A DNA stretch of 64,000 nt from NCBI GenBank assembly GCA_964019695.1, contig OZ026525.1:93095779-93159778 (forward strand), given 5' to 3'. Source of the stretch: Loripinus fragilis (Eukaryota; Mollusca; Bivalvia; Lucinida; Lucinidae). Each line of letters opens with the position of its first letter. Position 1 is the first letter of the stretch. A program made the translations under genes and the position numbers. The notes under the pieces are model-generated. The model worked only from the letters and a program-made list of their open reading frames with translations, did not search any database and was not told the DNA's origin. Positions 11,428 through 22,860 of this stretch are shown piece after piece.

Positions 11428-11515
11428 TTGTCGTCTGCAAATAACCTTTGCAAACAGTTTGGACCAACACAAATTCCAGTCTCATTTGGAACCAGAAATG
11501 TTTGACACTCAGATG
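11428..11515. repeat. Diverged hairpin repeat, CGTCTGC...CAGTTTGGACC family
   Basis: TCGTCTGCAAATAACCTTTG then CAAACAGTTTGGACC, with a poor second arm. Confidence 0.45.
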
Positions 11516-11759
11516 GAATTCCTGATTATCATTATTTTTTTCTTTTTGAAAAACAAATCAGAAGACGACAACAATAAAATGAAAAATTACCCAGCATGCA
11601 AAGAGTTAACTTACTTATCTTTGATAACAAATAGCAATCAGCAGCAATTTTGATGACAGAGTTAATTTAATAGAACATTTTGTAGGCAAACAGTACATAC
11701 CCTAATCAGATCCGCATGGTTGCAGGGTACTAGACTTAACTCTGTCTACTAGGCTTAAC

Positions 11760-11850
11760 TCGTCTGCTGATAATCTTTGCAAACCAGTTGGACCCAGATC
11801 AGGCCCAAAACGTCGGACCTGATCTTGATCCAAACTGTTTGAAACTGGAA
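11760..11850. repeat. Hairpin repeat, CGTCTGCTGAT...GACCCAGATCAGGCC family
   Basis: This copy gives the cleanest left end, CGTCTGCTGATAATCTTTGC, followed by CAGTTGGACCCAGATCAGGC. The right arm GGACCTGATCTTGATCCAAA is complementary, with a loop of about 10 bp. Confidence 0.7.
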
Positions 11851-11929
11851 TGGTAGAAATCCTGATCTAACCATGCGTTTGGTCTACGTTGTTTGCCTAT
11901 GTACCACAAAACAATGATCGTTTTCTGAC

Positions 11930-12015
11930 GCCTGATAATCTTTAAAAACATGTTGGACCCAGATAAGGCCCGACATTTAGTCAGACCTGATCTGGATCCA
12001 AACTGTTTACACTCT
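11930..12015. repeat. Hairpin repeat, same family
   Basis: TTGGACCCAGATAAGGCCCG is followed by CAGACCTGATCTGGATCCAA, two complementary arms about 10 bp apart. It lies 90 bp from the preceding copy. Confidence 0.7.
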
Positions 12016-12019
12016 GACG

Positions 12020-13385
12020 GTAGAGACCACACTTTCTGTGGCATCTGGTTCAAATTGTCTATGTCCCACAAAACGGATAGAGAATGTAGGTTTCACACCT
12101 CAATTTTTGTGTGAATCTTCTTTGATGTATAAAAAGTTCCTCCCAGAACAGAAAAAATACCTGTAGGTTTTGTTAATTTGTTCTGACAGCATTATCTTAA
12201 ACAGACAACCTAGAAAACAATTACATCAGATAAGGCTTAAAACTTTATGAATGAACTGAGAAAGCTTTATCAGAATAGTGTAATGTATTAGTCATCTTGT
12301 GCCACTTGGAACATTACGCTAATTGTACCGTGTACTGATCCAATTAATAACATTGGATAATTCCATTCGGCTTAAATGGGTTTAAGTTTAGCCTGAATTT
12401 CAGCAATAGTTATGGCAATAATTTCAGCCTTAATTTGGCAAGCAATTTGGGCATTAATTTATAGCAATAATTTGAACATTATTTAAAGCTAGAATCCAGG
12501 CAGTATTTTGGCTAGAAGTACGGCTGAAATTATGGCAATATTTTTGACAATAATCTCAGCAAGATTTTTGCTACATGAAATTCGATCTACCTACAAAATT
12601 TTGCTTATTTAAATATTTTACCTATTATTATTGCTGTAGTATTGCAGTAATTATAGCAGGAAAAGAAAACAGAAAAATGCTTTCCTGTCAAAAGTCTTGC
12701 TCACTTTACAGCCGTAGTATTGGTGAAGTATTGCTATACGTTTTCGTACAGGTACTTTCTCATATTTTTAATTTTTTTTTGATTAAATAAAAAAGGGCTT
12801 CTAAGACTTTATAAGGCCGAGTTATTTTGGTCAAAATAGATGCGTTTTGAGAATTGTTTAACAAATTAAAAGCTGGTTACTTTTTGGGCACATGCTGACA
12901 AGTCCAGAACAATAATCGTATCATATAAGCGTAAAGTGGATAAATTTGCTTTGCAACACTATTAATTAAGTTTTTGATAAGTATCATGACACAATCTACA
13001 ATGACAAAAGAAGATATTTGCTTTTGAGTGTGTATTAAAGCTCCCCAAAACAATATGCATTACTACACAACTCTATATTTATAAATGTTTCGTCTGGAAC
13101 CCGTATCGAACTGTCGTCTAGAACCACTTGTGTAGTAGCAGACATGCCTAAGCGTGTTTATCTTAACTCATGAAATGCATTTTAATCCACAAAACACAAG
13201 TGTCAAAATCTGCATTGTGAGTATATTAAATCTATAAATAAGTTGGGTTGATTCACAGTAGGTGTGAAACTGATAGGTTTAATATTTGTAAGTTTTGCAT
13301 GCTACATAATTTTGCATGAATATTTTTTGTCTGTTGATTTTCTTAAAGGTTTATATTTTCAAAGCAAATTCAGGACTACTAAGTA
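12020..13385. other. AT-rich stretch; short GCAATAATTT-type repeats at 12400-12560
   Basis: Blocks such as GGCAATAATTTCAGC, AGCAATAATTTG and GGCAATATTTTTG recur between 12400 and 12560, an irregular short-unit repeat. No gene is seen. Confidence 0.4.
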
Positions 13386-13389
13386 ATAG

Positions 13390-13480
13390 TGTCAAACAGT
13401 TAGGATCCAGATCAGGTCCGACAATCCGTTGGGTATGATCTGGATACGAACTGTTTGCAAAGTGTATCAGCTGACAACAC
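13390..13480. repeat. Hairpin repeat, GATCCAGATCAGG family
   Basis: CAGTTAGGATCCAGATCAGG and the arm TATGATCTGGATACGAACTG are complementary. The right end continues to ATCAGCTGACAACACTAGCA, as in the copy at 18395. Confidence 0.7.
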
Positions 13481-13731
13481 TAGCAAGCAAAGAGTTAATA
13501 ATGTGCAACATGTTGTTTCAACAATAATTTGTCATTATCACACTTTTAAGGCCTTGGTCAGATTGTGCAGATGCTCAGGCTGGTTTGAACATGTATTTCT
13601 GCTTTCAACAATATTAAAATCAAAAATTAAAAACTAAAGCGCTGACCCACCTGTGCCCATGCGCAGGCTTGTCTGTACCTTAGTTAACAATACAAGAATT
13701 AAACTAGAATACTCTGAGTAAACAATTTCAG

Positions 13732-15354
13732 CGCTAAACTGATAACACTGTGCAGATTCAAAGGTAGGTCAGTTCAGCTTTTACACATTTCAGAGAGTGA
13801 GTATAAAATGATGACAGACTGCGCAGATGCAAAGGTTGGTAGCTTCAGCTTCTACATGTTTCAGAGACTGAGTATAATGTGCTGACAGACTGTGTAGATG
13901 CGAAGGTAGGTCAGTTCAGCTTCTACACATTCCAGAGAGTGAGTATAAAGTGCTGACAGACTGTGCAGATGCGAAGGTAGGTCAGTTCAGCCTCTACACA
14001 ATACAGACAGCGAGTATTAAGTGATGACAGAATGTGCAGATGCGAATTTGGTCAGTTCAATTTCTACACATTTCAGAGGGTGGGTATAAAGTGCTGACAG
14101 ACTGTGCAGATGTGAAGGTAGGTCAGTTCAGCTTCTACATATTTCAGAGAGTGTATATAAAGTGCTGACAGACTGTGCAGATGCGAAGGTAGGTCAGTGC
14201 AGCCTTACAAAATTCAGAGAGTGTGTATAAAGTGCTGACATACTGCGCAGATGCGAAGGTTGGTAGCTTCAGCTTCTACACATTTCAGAGAGTGAATATA
14301 AAGTAATGACAGGCTGTGCAGATAAAAAGGTTGATCAGTTAAGCATCTACACATGTCAGAGAGTGAGTTAAAAGTGATGACAGACTGCGTAGATGCGACG
14401 GTTGGTCAGCTCAGCTTCTACACGTTTCCAAGAGTGAGTTTAAAGTGCTGACAGACTGCACAGATGCAAAGGTAGGTCAGTTCAGCTTCGACACATTTCA
14501 GAGAGGGAGTATAAAGTAATGACAGACTGCGCAGATGCAAAGGTAGGTCAGTTCAGCTTCTACACATTTCAGAGAGTGAGTATAAAGTGCTGACAGACTG
14601 CGCAGATGCGAGGGTTGGTCAGCTCAGCTTCTACACATTTCAGAGAGTAAGTATAAAATGCTGACAGACTCCGAAGATGCAAAGGTAGGTCAGTTCAGCT
14701 TCTACACATTTCAGAGAGTGAATATAAAGTGATGACAGACTGTGCAGATGTAAAGGTAGGTCAGTTCAACTTCTACACATGTCAGAGAGTGAGTATAAAG
14801 TGCTGACAGACTGCGCAGATGCGACGGTTGGTCAGCTCAGCTTCTACACATTTCAGAGAGTAGGTATAAAGTGCTGACAGACTCCGCAGATGCAAAGGTA
14901 GGTCAGTTCAGCTTCTACACATTTCAGAGAGTGAGTTTAAAAAGCTGACAGACTGCGCAGACGCAAAGGAAGGTCAGTTCAGTTTCTACATATTTCAGAG
15001 AGTGAGTATAAAGTGATGACAGACTGCGCCGATGCGAAGGTAGGTCAGTTCAGTTTCTACACATTTCAGAGAGTAAGTATAAGGTGATGACAGACTGCGC
15101 AGATGCCAAGGAAGGTCAGTTCAGCTTCTACACATTTCAGAGAGTGAGTATAAAGTGCTAACAGATTGCGCAGATGCGAAGGAGAGGTCAGTTCAGCTTC
15201 TACACATTTCAGAGAGTAAATATAACGTGTTGACAGACTGTGCAGATGCGAAGGTAGGTCAGTTCAGCTTCTACACATTTCAGAGAGTAAATATAACGTG
15301 CTGACAGACTGTGCAGATGCGAAGGTAGGTCAGTTCAGCTTCTACACATTTCAG
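13732..15354. repeat. 71-bp minisatellite, about 22-23 copies
   Basis: The unit begins GTGCTGACAGACTGTGCAGA, continues TGCGAAGGTAGGTCAGTTCA and then GCTTCTACACATTTCAGAGA, and ends GTGAGTATAAA. The last copies are spaced exactly 71 bp apart (for example AAGGTAGGT at 15251 and 15322) and are the most alike; left copies are more diverged. Since 71 is not a multiple of three, a coding role is unlikely. The GCAGATGCGAAGGTTGGTC core resembles the dispersed GCAGATGCGCAGGCTGGTC motif found just upstream at 13545-13680. Confidence 0.92.
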
Positions 15355-16324
15355 TATTTTATTGCCATAGGCATTATAGGGACATGTGGAAATGTGTATT
15401 TTTTCAAAGCTAGCACAGCATGTGGGGCCATATAAAATGCCATTAAACTAAATCTATAATGATCAACCCCTGAGCAGATTGAAAAATTATCATTTATATA
15501 TAGAAATGAGAGGATATTTTGATTTGAAAATAATTTGCGCAGGCTGGTTGGAAGCTTTTTTGCTGATTCCATTTGTGGAAAATGTCACAATTTCAAAAGG
15601 CTTATGTCTATAAACAGGATATCTGAGACTTGGGAAGATCTAGATGAGATCATTCACAATGTGAAATCCTATCAGGATCATCACTGTTGGCTGTCTTGTA
15701 AATTAAGAAATTTCTACGTGCTATCGCATGCTTTTCTATCGTTACTTAAAATTAAGAATAAAATATTCTATTTGACATCAATGACCTATTTAACGACAGA
15801 ATGCGCCCAATTGTATAAAAAATAAACTGTGTAGACCCTGTAGCGAATATAGACATTCACATTTGGGAATTCAATTGGGGCAAGAGAAGGTGTTGACGAT
15901 TATATTATATGGCACTCGATGCGGCAAAACTTGTCTTCAGGGTACCCCAAAAAGTGAGGAAATTGAAATTTCACTCAGAGCAAGTTAAGGTATACTTATT
16001 TCCAATAAGCGATTAACAAAGACACTGATCAGACTACATGGATGCTTAGGCTGGTCTGTGCTTTTGATGTTTACAAACCCCGGACGGTTATGCTCATGTC
16101 TTCAAGTACCTTTTTCTAGGAATATAAGCCAATGTTAGCTTATTAATTATTCTCTGGTCCAGTTATACTGGGTTCCAGGAGTAGTGTAGACCCTAGACAT
16201 ATAGTGAGATGCATAATACGCATAAGGTTGTGCAAACTGCGGTCAAAATGCTATATAAAACAAAGGAAATATTATTAATGGATAAAATACCAGAAACTGT
16301 TTTCAAAAGATTCTTTCAAGAATA

Positions 16325-16405
16325 ACAGGAGAGTGTCAAATGATATGGATTCAGATCAGGCCAATCTTCTGTCCACCTGGTCTGGGTCCAAACTGTTTGC
16401 AAAAG
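16325..16405. repeat. Hairpin repeat, same family
   Basis: GATATGGATTCAGATCAGGCC pairs with the arm CCTGGTCTGGGTCCAAACTG, and GTTTGCAAAAGG follows. Confidence 0.65.
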
Positions 16406-16439
16406 GCTTAAATTGTCACCAGATGACATAAGTATTTTT

Positions 16440-16505
16440 TTTTCGGGAATACCAGAGTGTTAAACAGTTTGCATCCAGATCAGGCCATCTAGCAGCCAGC
16501 ACAGA

Positions 16506-16563
<58 letters not shown>

Positions 16564-16564
16564 T
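16440..16564. repeat. Half hairpin repeat followed by an (AAT)n microsatellite
   Basis: A single arm, AAACAGTTTGCATCCAGATC (16465-16490), is truncated. An uninterrupted AAT run follows at 16505-16564, about 20 units. Confidence 0.9.
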
Positions 16565-16928
16565 TCTATGCAAAATAAATTTAGCAATGTTTTCATATAG
16601 GTCAATCTATCCACATAGAATCTTAACTTTCATTTTCTGGCATGAAGATACAATTGCTGATCATCAGACAAGGATTCCTGTGTAAAAAAATTACAGAACT
16701 TATAAACGCATCAGCTGTGCTAAAGTGACTTTAAACGGGGTTTCTAATCGGTACTTCTTAAAAAATATTAACATACAAAGCTGCAAGTTGCCCTCAAACA
16801 TGTAAAGACATTTTTTGAATTTAACGTCTTAACGGCTACCGAGCATGAGCAGAAACTTAAAGTCTAACGTCACCGATAACTCACGCTATTTTTAGGTAAT
16901 TTCAGGTTTGAATCAACCGTAAGATTGG

Positions 16929-17112
16929 TTACATTGCAAGCATATGAATCGGTGTGTAGTCTGATTCTCTGTTGAACTGAAGCATAAATAAACCATAAGA
17001 CGTTTTACTAAATGATTCAGCTTTGATAGCATTGACAGCAGCTGACATTTTCAGCATATAAAGCTCCAGCACGTCTGTTACACATCCAATAATTTCAATG
17101 AGCGTACGATGT
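16929..17112 (-). CDS. Putative terminal exon of unknown gene
   Basis: On the minus strand a pyrimidine-rich tract ending CTCTCTTAG precedes 17112. The frame after one leading base is open for 60 codons and ends in TAA (16929-16931). The peptide, beginning HRTLIEIIGCVTDVLELYML and then KMSAAVNAIKAESFSKTSYG, looks helical, and the DNA is less AT-rich than its surroundings. It could be the last exon of the CXorf38-like gene to its right. However, exon 3 of that gene ends in phase 0, and direct joining would give a stop after five codons, so a further exon would be needed. I do not recognise the peptide; chance openness cannot be excluded. Confidence 0.3.
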
Positions 17113-17299
17113 CTAAGAGAGATCAAATAGACAATACAAAAATTCACATACTTGTCAATTTTGCATTTCTTACAATGATGTGAATTTTGCTTGGTTTCAT
17201 TTGCCTAAAAACCCCTTCTAGTCATTGCACTTGCAATTATTTGATATTGCTCTAAGGGAAGCAAACTAAAATGAGAAACGTAAGAAGTTGCTAAATTTA

Positions 17300-17355
17300 T
17301 TGTAAATAATAATAAAAAAAATAATAATAATAACAATAATAATAATAATAATAGT
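17300..17355. repeat. Interrupted (AAT)n microsatellite
   Basis: AATAAT runs are broken by AAAAAA and AAC. Confidence 0.85.
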
Positions 17356-17434
17356 CAAGTATTCATTAAAACATTGGAATTTGATAATGCAATTTAATTA
17401 TAGCCTAAAACAAAGGAAGAGAACTGCTAGTTCA

Positions 17435-17560
17435 AATTGTGCGGTGCGCCTGTAGTCTTAATTTTATGAGGTGCACCTGTAGTTCACTTCTAGGTGCACC
17501 TGTAGTTCAAATGTAGTACAAACCCAGTTGCTCCTGGGGTTCAGAGCAGGTGCACAAGAA
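17435..17560. repeat. Cluster of GGTGCACCTGTAGTT motifs
   Basis: GGTGCGCCTGTAGT, GAGGTGCACCTGTAGTTC and TAGGTGCACCTGTAGTTC follow at about 25-bp spacing, with GCAGGTGCAC further on. AGGTGCACCT is a perfect palindrome and contains E-box-like CACCTG. Confidence 0.6.
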
Positions 17561-17906
17561 GTGCACTTACTGCCAACTTTAATCAGACGTTACTGTAAAT
17601 AAAGAACTTCACAATCCCAAACTGAGCACAGCCATCCAAGGAGGGGTGGCTGAAATATATTCACTGGCACATTCTTCACTCTTGAGGCAGCTGTTGTTAT
17701 TATTACATAAAAATGGTAAAGTGTTTGGCTCGCATTGAAGGTTTTCTGATTTATGTAATGCACCACTACAGAGAATAATTATATCACTTTAATATGCTAT
17801 GATGAAGCGAATAAACTGGGTCTTTCACTCATAGATAATCGTAGGTAAAGAAAATCTCAAGATGGATTGTCTAAGAGTGTCGTAATTGCTCCGTTGGTTA
17901 CTATAG

Positions 17907-19408
17907 TGTTTCCAGGTTATGAGTGACCCCCGTTTTTCTTTTTTTAAACAGCTTTAAACTGAACTAAGAAGAGCGGTACTTAGCATGTGGATTTAAATAC
18001 ACACCGCGAAACTAAAACTTAATTTTGGGAGACGCCCTTATTTGTAACTGAAGCCCCAGTCCCCTGTACAAAAGAATAACTTAGTTTTTTTCCCTGTGAA
18101 TATACCTATGTGTACCCCAATAGATACACGTGGTATATTTGCATTGCTATGATGATATCTACTAGCCTACAGGACTATCTATATCCGATGTTTCAACGAA
18201 AATCTATTTTGCAAACCTCACTCGTCATCATTTGACACACACACGCCCGCACACACGCAATTGTAAAAGTCTATAGGGGTCCTAGACCGTGCTGTATTGA
18301 AAGCAGGCAAATATAAGGCTTAAGCATGAAACATCACCTTCCATTTCAATTCATTGACTCGTTATGCCTACGAGGTAATTTGTCATGATTTTATCGTCTG
18401 CTGATATTTTTTTCAAAATCAGTTTGTTTCTTGGTGTTGCTTTTTCTAAAATGATCTTTCGGGAATATCAGCAGAGTGCGGAGCAGTTTGAATCCAGATC
18501 ATGCCCGACATTTTGTTGGGCCTGATCTGTGTCCAAATTGGTTGCAAAGGTAATCAGCAGACGACACTAGTAAGTAAAGTTTATGACGACAATTCAAGTT
18601 TAGAGAGTTGACGAGAAATAGCGAATTAGGGATATACATTAAACTTGAAGAGCATCAAACATTTGCCTGCTAAAGCTATTTCGCTGATAAACTTTGTCAA
18701 CAGCAGAAGGCAAGTTCAGGTAGAAATGTTGGGCATTATCTGGATCCATACTGTTTGATAACCTACTTGTATACCTGAAAGACATATTTTTAAGAAACAA
18801 TGATCTCGAAAGAAAATTCAGCCATTATGTAAGGTTCAGACAATACTGTTACTTGAGTCGCTTTTTTTAACACAGGCCATTTCAATGCATCGCCTTTAGA
18901 TGTACAGTGAAGTTTATGAGTCAGTATAAGCAGTGAAGCATAGCTTAATGCACGAAGATTAGGCCAGTTAAGCAATTTAGCGTGAAGTTGCAATTGTTTT
19001 TTTATCAGTTTAAACACGTGTTGTGGGTGCTCAAAAGAACCATATCATCGAGACGGTTGTTTTGAGAACACACAAAATATTTTTTGATTGAGAATTAGGA
19101 AATATAATTCTCTGTTACGCACTCTTATCTGTGGGACTGATGAATTACCTCCACTGACCTGTATAAGCCATGTTTTATTTATATCGCTAGGTTCACTTGG
19201 GGACTAATTCAAAGTAGAGCAGCAAAAACACACCAAAATTCCATCTAATCCCAGCCTATACAAAAAATCGTATTTATGTGGAAAAATAAATTCAATTACG
19301 CGGTATACATCTAAATTCATTTCTCTAATTAATTTTTCAATTAAAATCACCATTTAAGATTAATTAGCAAAAAACAGGGGTCACTTTAGCCCTGGAAACA
19401 CATTAGGC
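17907..19408. mobile_element. Possible 1.5-kb element with ~40-bp inverted ends
   Basis: Left end GTGTTTCCAGG...GAGTGACCCCCGTTTTT (17909-17942) is complementary to right end AAAAACAGGGGTCACTTTAG...CCTGGAAACAC (19373-19405). No clear target duplication or transposase frame is present. It lies in the third intron, or beyond the end, of the CXorf38-like gene and contains a hairpin repeat. Confidence 0.4.
18395..18572. repeat. Full-length hairpin repeat with CGTCTGCTGAT ends
   Basis: It starts ATCGTCTGCTGATATTTT and ends ATCAGCAGACGACACTAG. Internal arms CAGTTTGAATCCAGATCATG and GGGCCTGATCTGTGTCCAAA are complementary. This copy shows that the family has its own inverted ends, so it behaves like a small MITE. 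A further single arm lies at 18730-18765. Confidence 0.7.
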
Positions 19409-19464
19409 TATAATATGTCTGTGACATAAATCTGATCAGAATTTTATAACATGTTGTCACATAC

Positions 19465-19644
19465 CTTTATGATTTCTGTTTCGAGTTGTTGCCTGAGGGT
19501 ATGCCTCTCTTCTTGTGCACACTCGGCTCCAGTTGCTATGTCTGCTTTAATACCTAAGACCAGAGCATGAAGTTCCTTAGCTAGCTTATCAATCACCTTA
19601 CTCTCATCTTCCAGGGTAATTTGGAAATCAGTTGCGCCTAGTAT
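19465..19644 (-). CDS. CXorf38-like HEPN protein, exon 3
   Basis: This exon is 180 bp, exactly 60 codons, phase 0 at both ends. The acceptor is TTTTTCATTAG just above 19644 and the donor is GTATGTGAC just below 19465. Only this frame is open: the other two have stops within 14 bases of the acceptor. The peptide starts ILGATDFQITLEDESKVIDK and continues with KLAKELHALVLGIKADI and QEERHTLRQQLETEIIK. It is rich in Glu, Lys and Leu and is probably a helical or coiled-coil segment following the HEPN-type domain. It joins exon 2 across a 12.8-kb intron. The following exon was not identified; 16929-17112 is a weak candidate. I infer membership of the same gene from matching strand, phase and order. 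Confidence 0.72.
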
Positions 19645-19654
19645 CTAATGAAAA

Positions 19655-21485
19655 ATAAATAATGGCTCCCTAATATTGGTATATTGAGGGTCACTGATTG
19701 GGAATTATGCTCTAAAATTGCAAAATATGGTCCATCTGTTGTCTTATGTTTGTTAGGGGTCACTACTTGAGGGGTCTAATGGTATATTGAGGGTCACTGA
19801 CCGGTATTTATGATCTAAAATTGCAAAATATAGACCATCTGTTGTTTTATGTTTGTTAGGGGTCACTACTGGAGGGGTCTAATGGTGCATGTATATTGAG
19901 GGTCACTGATTGGTATTTATGATCTAAAATTGCAAAATACGGTCCATCTGTTGTCTTATGTTTGTTAGGGGTCACTACTTGATGGGTCTAATGGAATATT
20001 GAGGGTTACTGATTGGTATTTATGATCTAAAATTGCAAAAAAGGTCCATCTGTAGTCTTATGTTTGTTTGGGGTCACTACTTGAGGGGTCTAATGGTACA
20101 TGTATATTGAGGGTCACTGATTGGTATTTATGATCTAAAATTGCAAAATACGGTCCATCTGTTGTCTAATGTGTGTTAGGGGTCACTACTTGAGGGGTCA
20201 AATGGTACATGTTTATTGTGGGTCACTGATTGGTATTTATGATCTAAAATTGCAAAAAAGGTCCATCTGTAGTCTTATGTTTGTTTGGGTTCACTACTTG
20301 AGGGATCAAATGGTACATGTTTATTGAGGGTCACTGATTGGTATTTATGATCTAAAATTGCAATTTATGATCTAAAATTGCAAAAAGGTCCACCTATAGA
20401 CTTATGTTTGTTAGGGGTCACTACTTGATGGGTCTACTGGTACATGTATATTTAGGGTCACTGATTGGTATTTATGATCTACAATTGCAAAATATGGTCC
20501 ATCTGTTGTCTTATGTGTGTTAGGGGTCACTACTTGAGGGGTCTAATGGTACATGTACATTGAGGGTCACTGATTGGTATTTATGATCTAAAATTGCAAA
20601 AAAAGGTCCATCTGTAGTCTTATGTTTGTTTGGGTTCACTACTTGAGGGGTCAAATGGTACATGTTTATTGAGGGTCACTGATTGGTATTTATGATCTAA
20701 AATTGCAAAATACGGTCCATCTTTTGTCTTATGTTTGTTAGGGGTCACTACTTGACGGGTCTAATGGTATATTGAGGGTCACTGATTGGTATTTATGATC
20801 TAAAATTGCAAAAAAAGGTCCATCTGTAGTCTTATGTTTGTTTGGGGTCACTACTTGAGGGGTCTAATCGTACATGTATATTTAGGGTCACTGATTGGTA
20901 TTTATGATCTACAATTGCAAAATATGGTCCATCTATTGTCTTATGTTTTTTAGGGTTCGTTACTTTAGGCCTCTAATGGTATATTGAGGGTCACTGATTG
21001 GTATTTATGATCTAAAATTGCAAAAAAAATGGTCCATCTGTTGTCTTATGTTTGATAGGGGTTACTACTTTAGGGGTTGAATGGTATATTGAGGGTCACT
21101 GATTGGTATTTATGATCTAAAATTGCAAAATATGGTCCATCTGTTGTCTAGTGTGTGTTAGGGGTTACTACTTGAGGGGTCTAATTATAGTATATCGAGG
21201 GTCACTTACGGGGATTATTATCTAAAATTGCAGAATATGGCCCATATGTTGTCTTATGTTATATAGACATATATTTATCTAAAATTGTAAAATATGACCC
21301 ATCTGTTGCCTTTGGTTTGTTAGGGGCCTCTACATGAGGGGTCTAACAATGGTATATTGGGGGTCACTGATTGGGATTTATTGTCCTAAATTGTAATACA
21401 TGGCACATTTCTTGTTTTATATGACCCACCTGTTTTCTTATGTTTGTTAGGTGTCACCACATGAGAGGTCTAACTAGAATTCCGA
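19655..21485. repeat. ~105-bp satellite, left block, about 17 copies
   Basis: The unit reads GGTATATTGAGGGTCACTGA, TTGGTATTTATGATCTAAAA, TTGCAAAATATGGTCCATCT, GTTGTCTTATGTTTGTTAGG and GGTCACTACTTGAGGGGTCT AAT. Spacing between units is 100-109 bp. The left block has the TTGGTATTTATGATC variant and the right block (26785-28800) the TGGGGATTTATTATC variant, so the blocks have homogenised separately. Confidence 0.92.
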
Positions 21486-21639
21486 AAATCAGATGTGTCA
21501 CCTGGCCAAACAGAAGTCAAACAAGGCAAACTTGTCGAATTAATATTCCAGGCGAAGGGTAATTTTAGAGAAACTTATAAATCACAAAACATAAATCCCA
21601 TTTCTCCAACCCCTAAGTTCACCTTGGTTATACATTTAG

Positions 21640-21722
21640 TGGTGGGGGACATAAATTCTCTGAATTTGCTACTACATGAGGGGTCTAATAAAATTATATT
21701 GAGGATCACTGATGGGGATTTA
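21640..21722. repeat. Satellite fragment left of the TIR element
   Basis: ACTACATGAGGGGTCTAATA and ATTGAGGATCACTGATGGGG are one partial satellite unit, interrupted in GATTTA. Its complement is repeated at 22697-22860, including GACATAAATTCTCTGAATTT. Confidence 0.75.
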
Positions 21723-22643
21723 CGAGGGTCATCCAATAAATAGAGAGAATTTCCTTATAATGCAAGAGCTTGTACCATTAAAACATTGCAAATGTAATCA
21801 TTAGGTGGCATAACTTGTTAAGCATGCAGCAGCGTATCCAAAATTTTGTTGGAAAGTGAGGTTGCTTGTTGCTTAGCAACCAAAAAGTGATACTAAAGCT
21901 AGCCTGGCCAGATTTTCCACATACAAAAAGCTAATGCTAAAGAAACATAGCCTGACATTAAACTATTATCAATTATCTGAACATAAATTGTCCTGTAATC
22001 AGTTAAAGTTTAATTGTTCTCAATATTACTAATAAAATATGGTCATTAACATGTACATGTAAGTCATGGTTGCCTAGCAACCAGGCACTTGTGTAAAATT
22101 GGATTATTGGCTAAGTCTATATATTTCTGTTGCTAGGCAACAGTGGACACATGGTATACATGGTTTTTAATGATACTGTTTTGAAATATAGAATATAATT
22201 TGAGGGTGGTTTAAAACTATTATACCAACCAACAATAATTCAATGGCAAATTCATGACCCATACCCCCTTTTCTGATTCCACAATTTTGCATTCTTGTCG
22301 CTTTTTTACTGTATATGTCCCTGTCAATTTGACATTTTGAAAAAGAAGTCAATGAATTTTACAGAATAATTACCTTTTGTTGTCGTTTATAGAATAGATT
22401 CTTTTTGGAACTGATCTTCACATGCCAGTAACCATGGCAACCATTTTAAGGTATCTGGCCAGGTAAGCTTTAAGTACATGTTTGGGTTGCTAAGCAACAA
22501 GAGAGATCACATTCTGTCAAACCTTTGGATATGTTGCTGCATGCCCAACAAGTTATGCTACCTTATGGTACTATTTGTGGTGTTGAAATGGTAAAACCTC
22601 TTACATTATACGGAAATTCTCGCTATTTATTGGATGACCCTCG
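21723..22643. mobile_element. 921-bp TIR element, TA target duplication, ~194-bp inverted ends, RFX-like motifs
   Basis: The left arm 21723-21916 begins CGAGGGTCATCCAATAAATA. The right arm 22450-22643 is its complement with moderate divergence along the full length, ending GGATGACCCTCG. TA flanks both sides (21721-21722, 22644-22645), and removing the element restores a normal satellite unit (GGGGATTTATTATCT). This indicates a Tc1/mariner-type MITE with no transposase. Five imperfect palindromes of the form GTTGCTTAGCAAC lie at 21868-21880, 22069-22082, 22129-22141, 22428-22442 and 22486-22498. They match the GTTGCC-n-GGCAAC pattern known for RFX-family (X-box) binding sites. Confidence 0.85.
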
Positions 22644-22860
22644 TATTATCTTAAATTGCAATACTTTGTCCATTTCTTGTCTTTGGTTTGTTAGGAGGGG
22701 TCATTGAAGATAATAAATCCCCATCAGTGATCCTCAATATACTATTATTAGACCCCTCATGTAGTGACCCCTATGATCAAAGTTATATAAGCAGATTAAC
22801 TAGTTTTCAGTGGTTAATTCAATAAAAAAAACAAGCGAATTCAGAGAATTAATGTCCCCA
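22644..22860. repeat. Satellite fragment with a head-to-head switch
   Basis: The unit interrupted at 21722 resumes at 22644 (TATTATCTTAAATTGCAATA). At about 22697 the orientation flips to AATAAATCCCCATCAGTGAT and GACCCCTCATGTAGTGACCC, the complement of the satellite. Together with 21640-21722 this forms an inverted repeat around the TIR element. Confidence 0.7.

Noticed and set aside
15535..15825. 96-codon plus frame beginning MRRLVGSFFADSICGKCHNF
   Set aside because: It starts in dispersed-repeat sequence, has no splice-bounded limits and no known motif; chance cannot be excluded.
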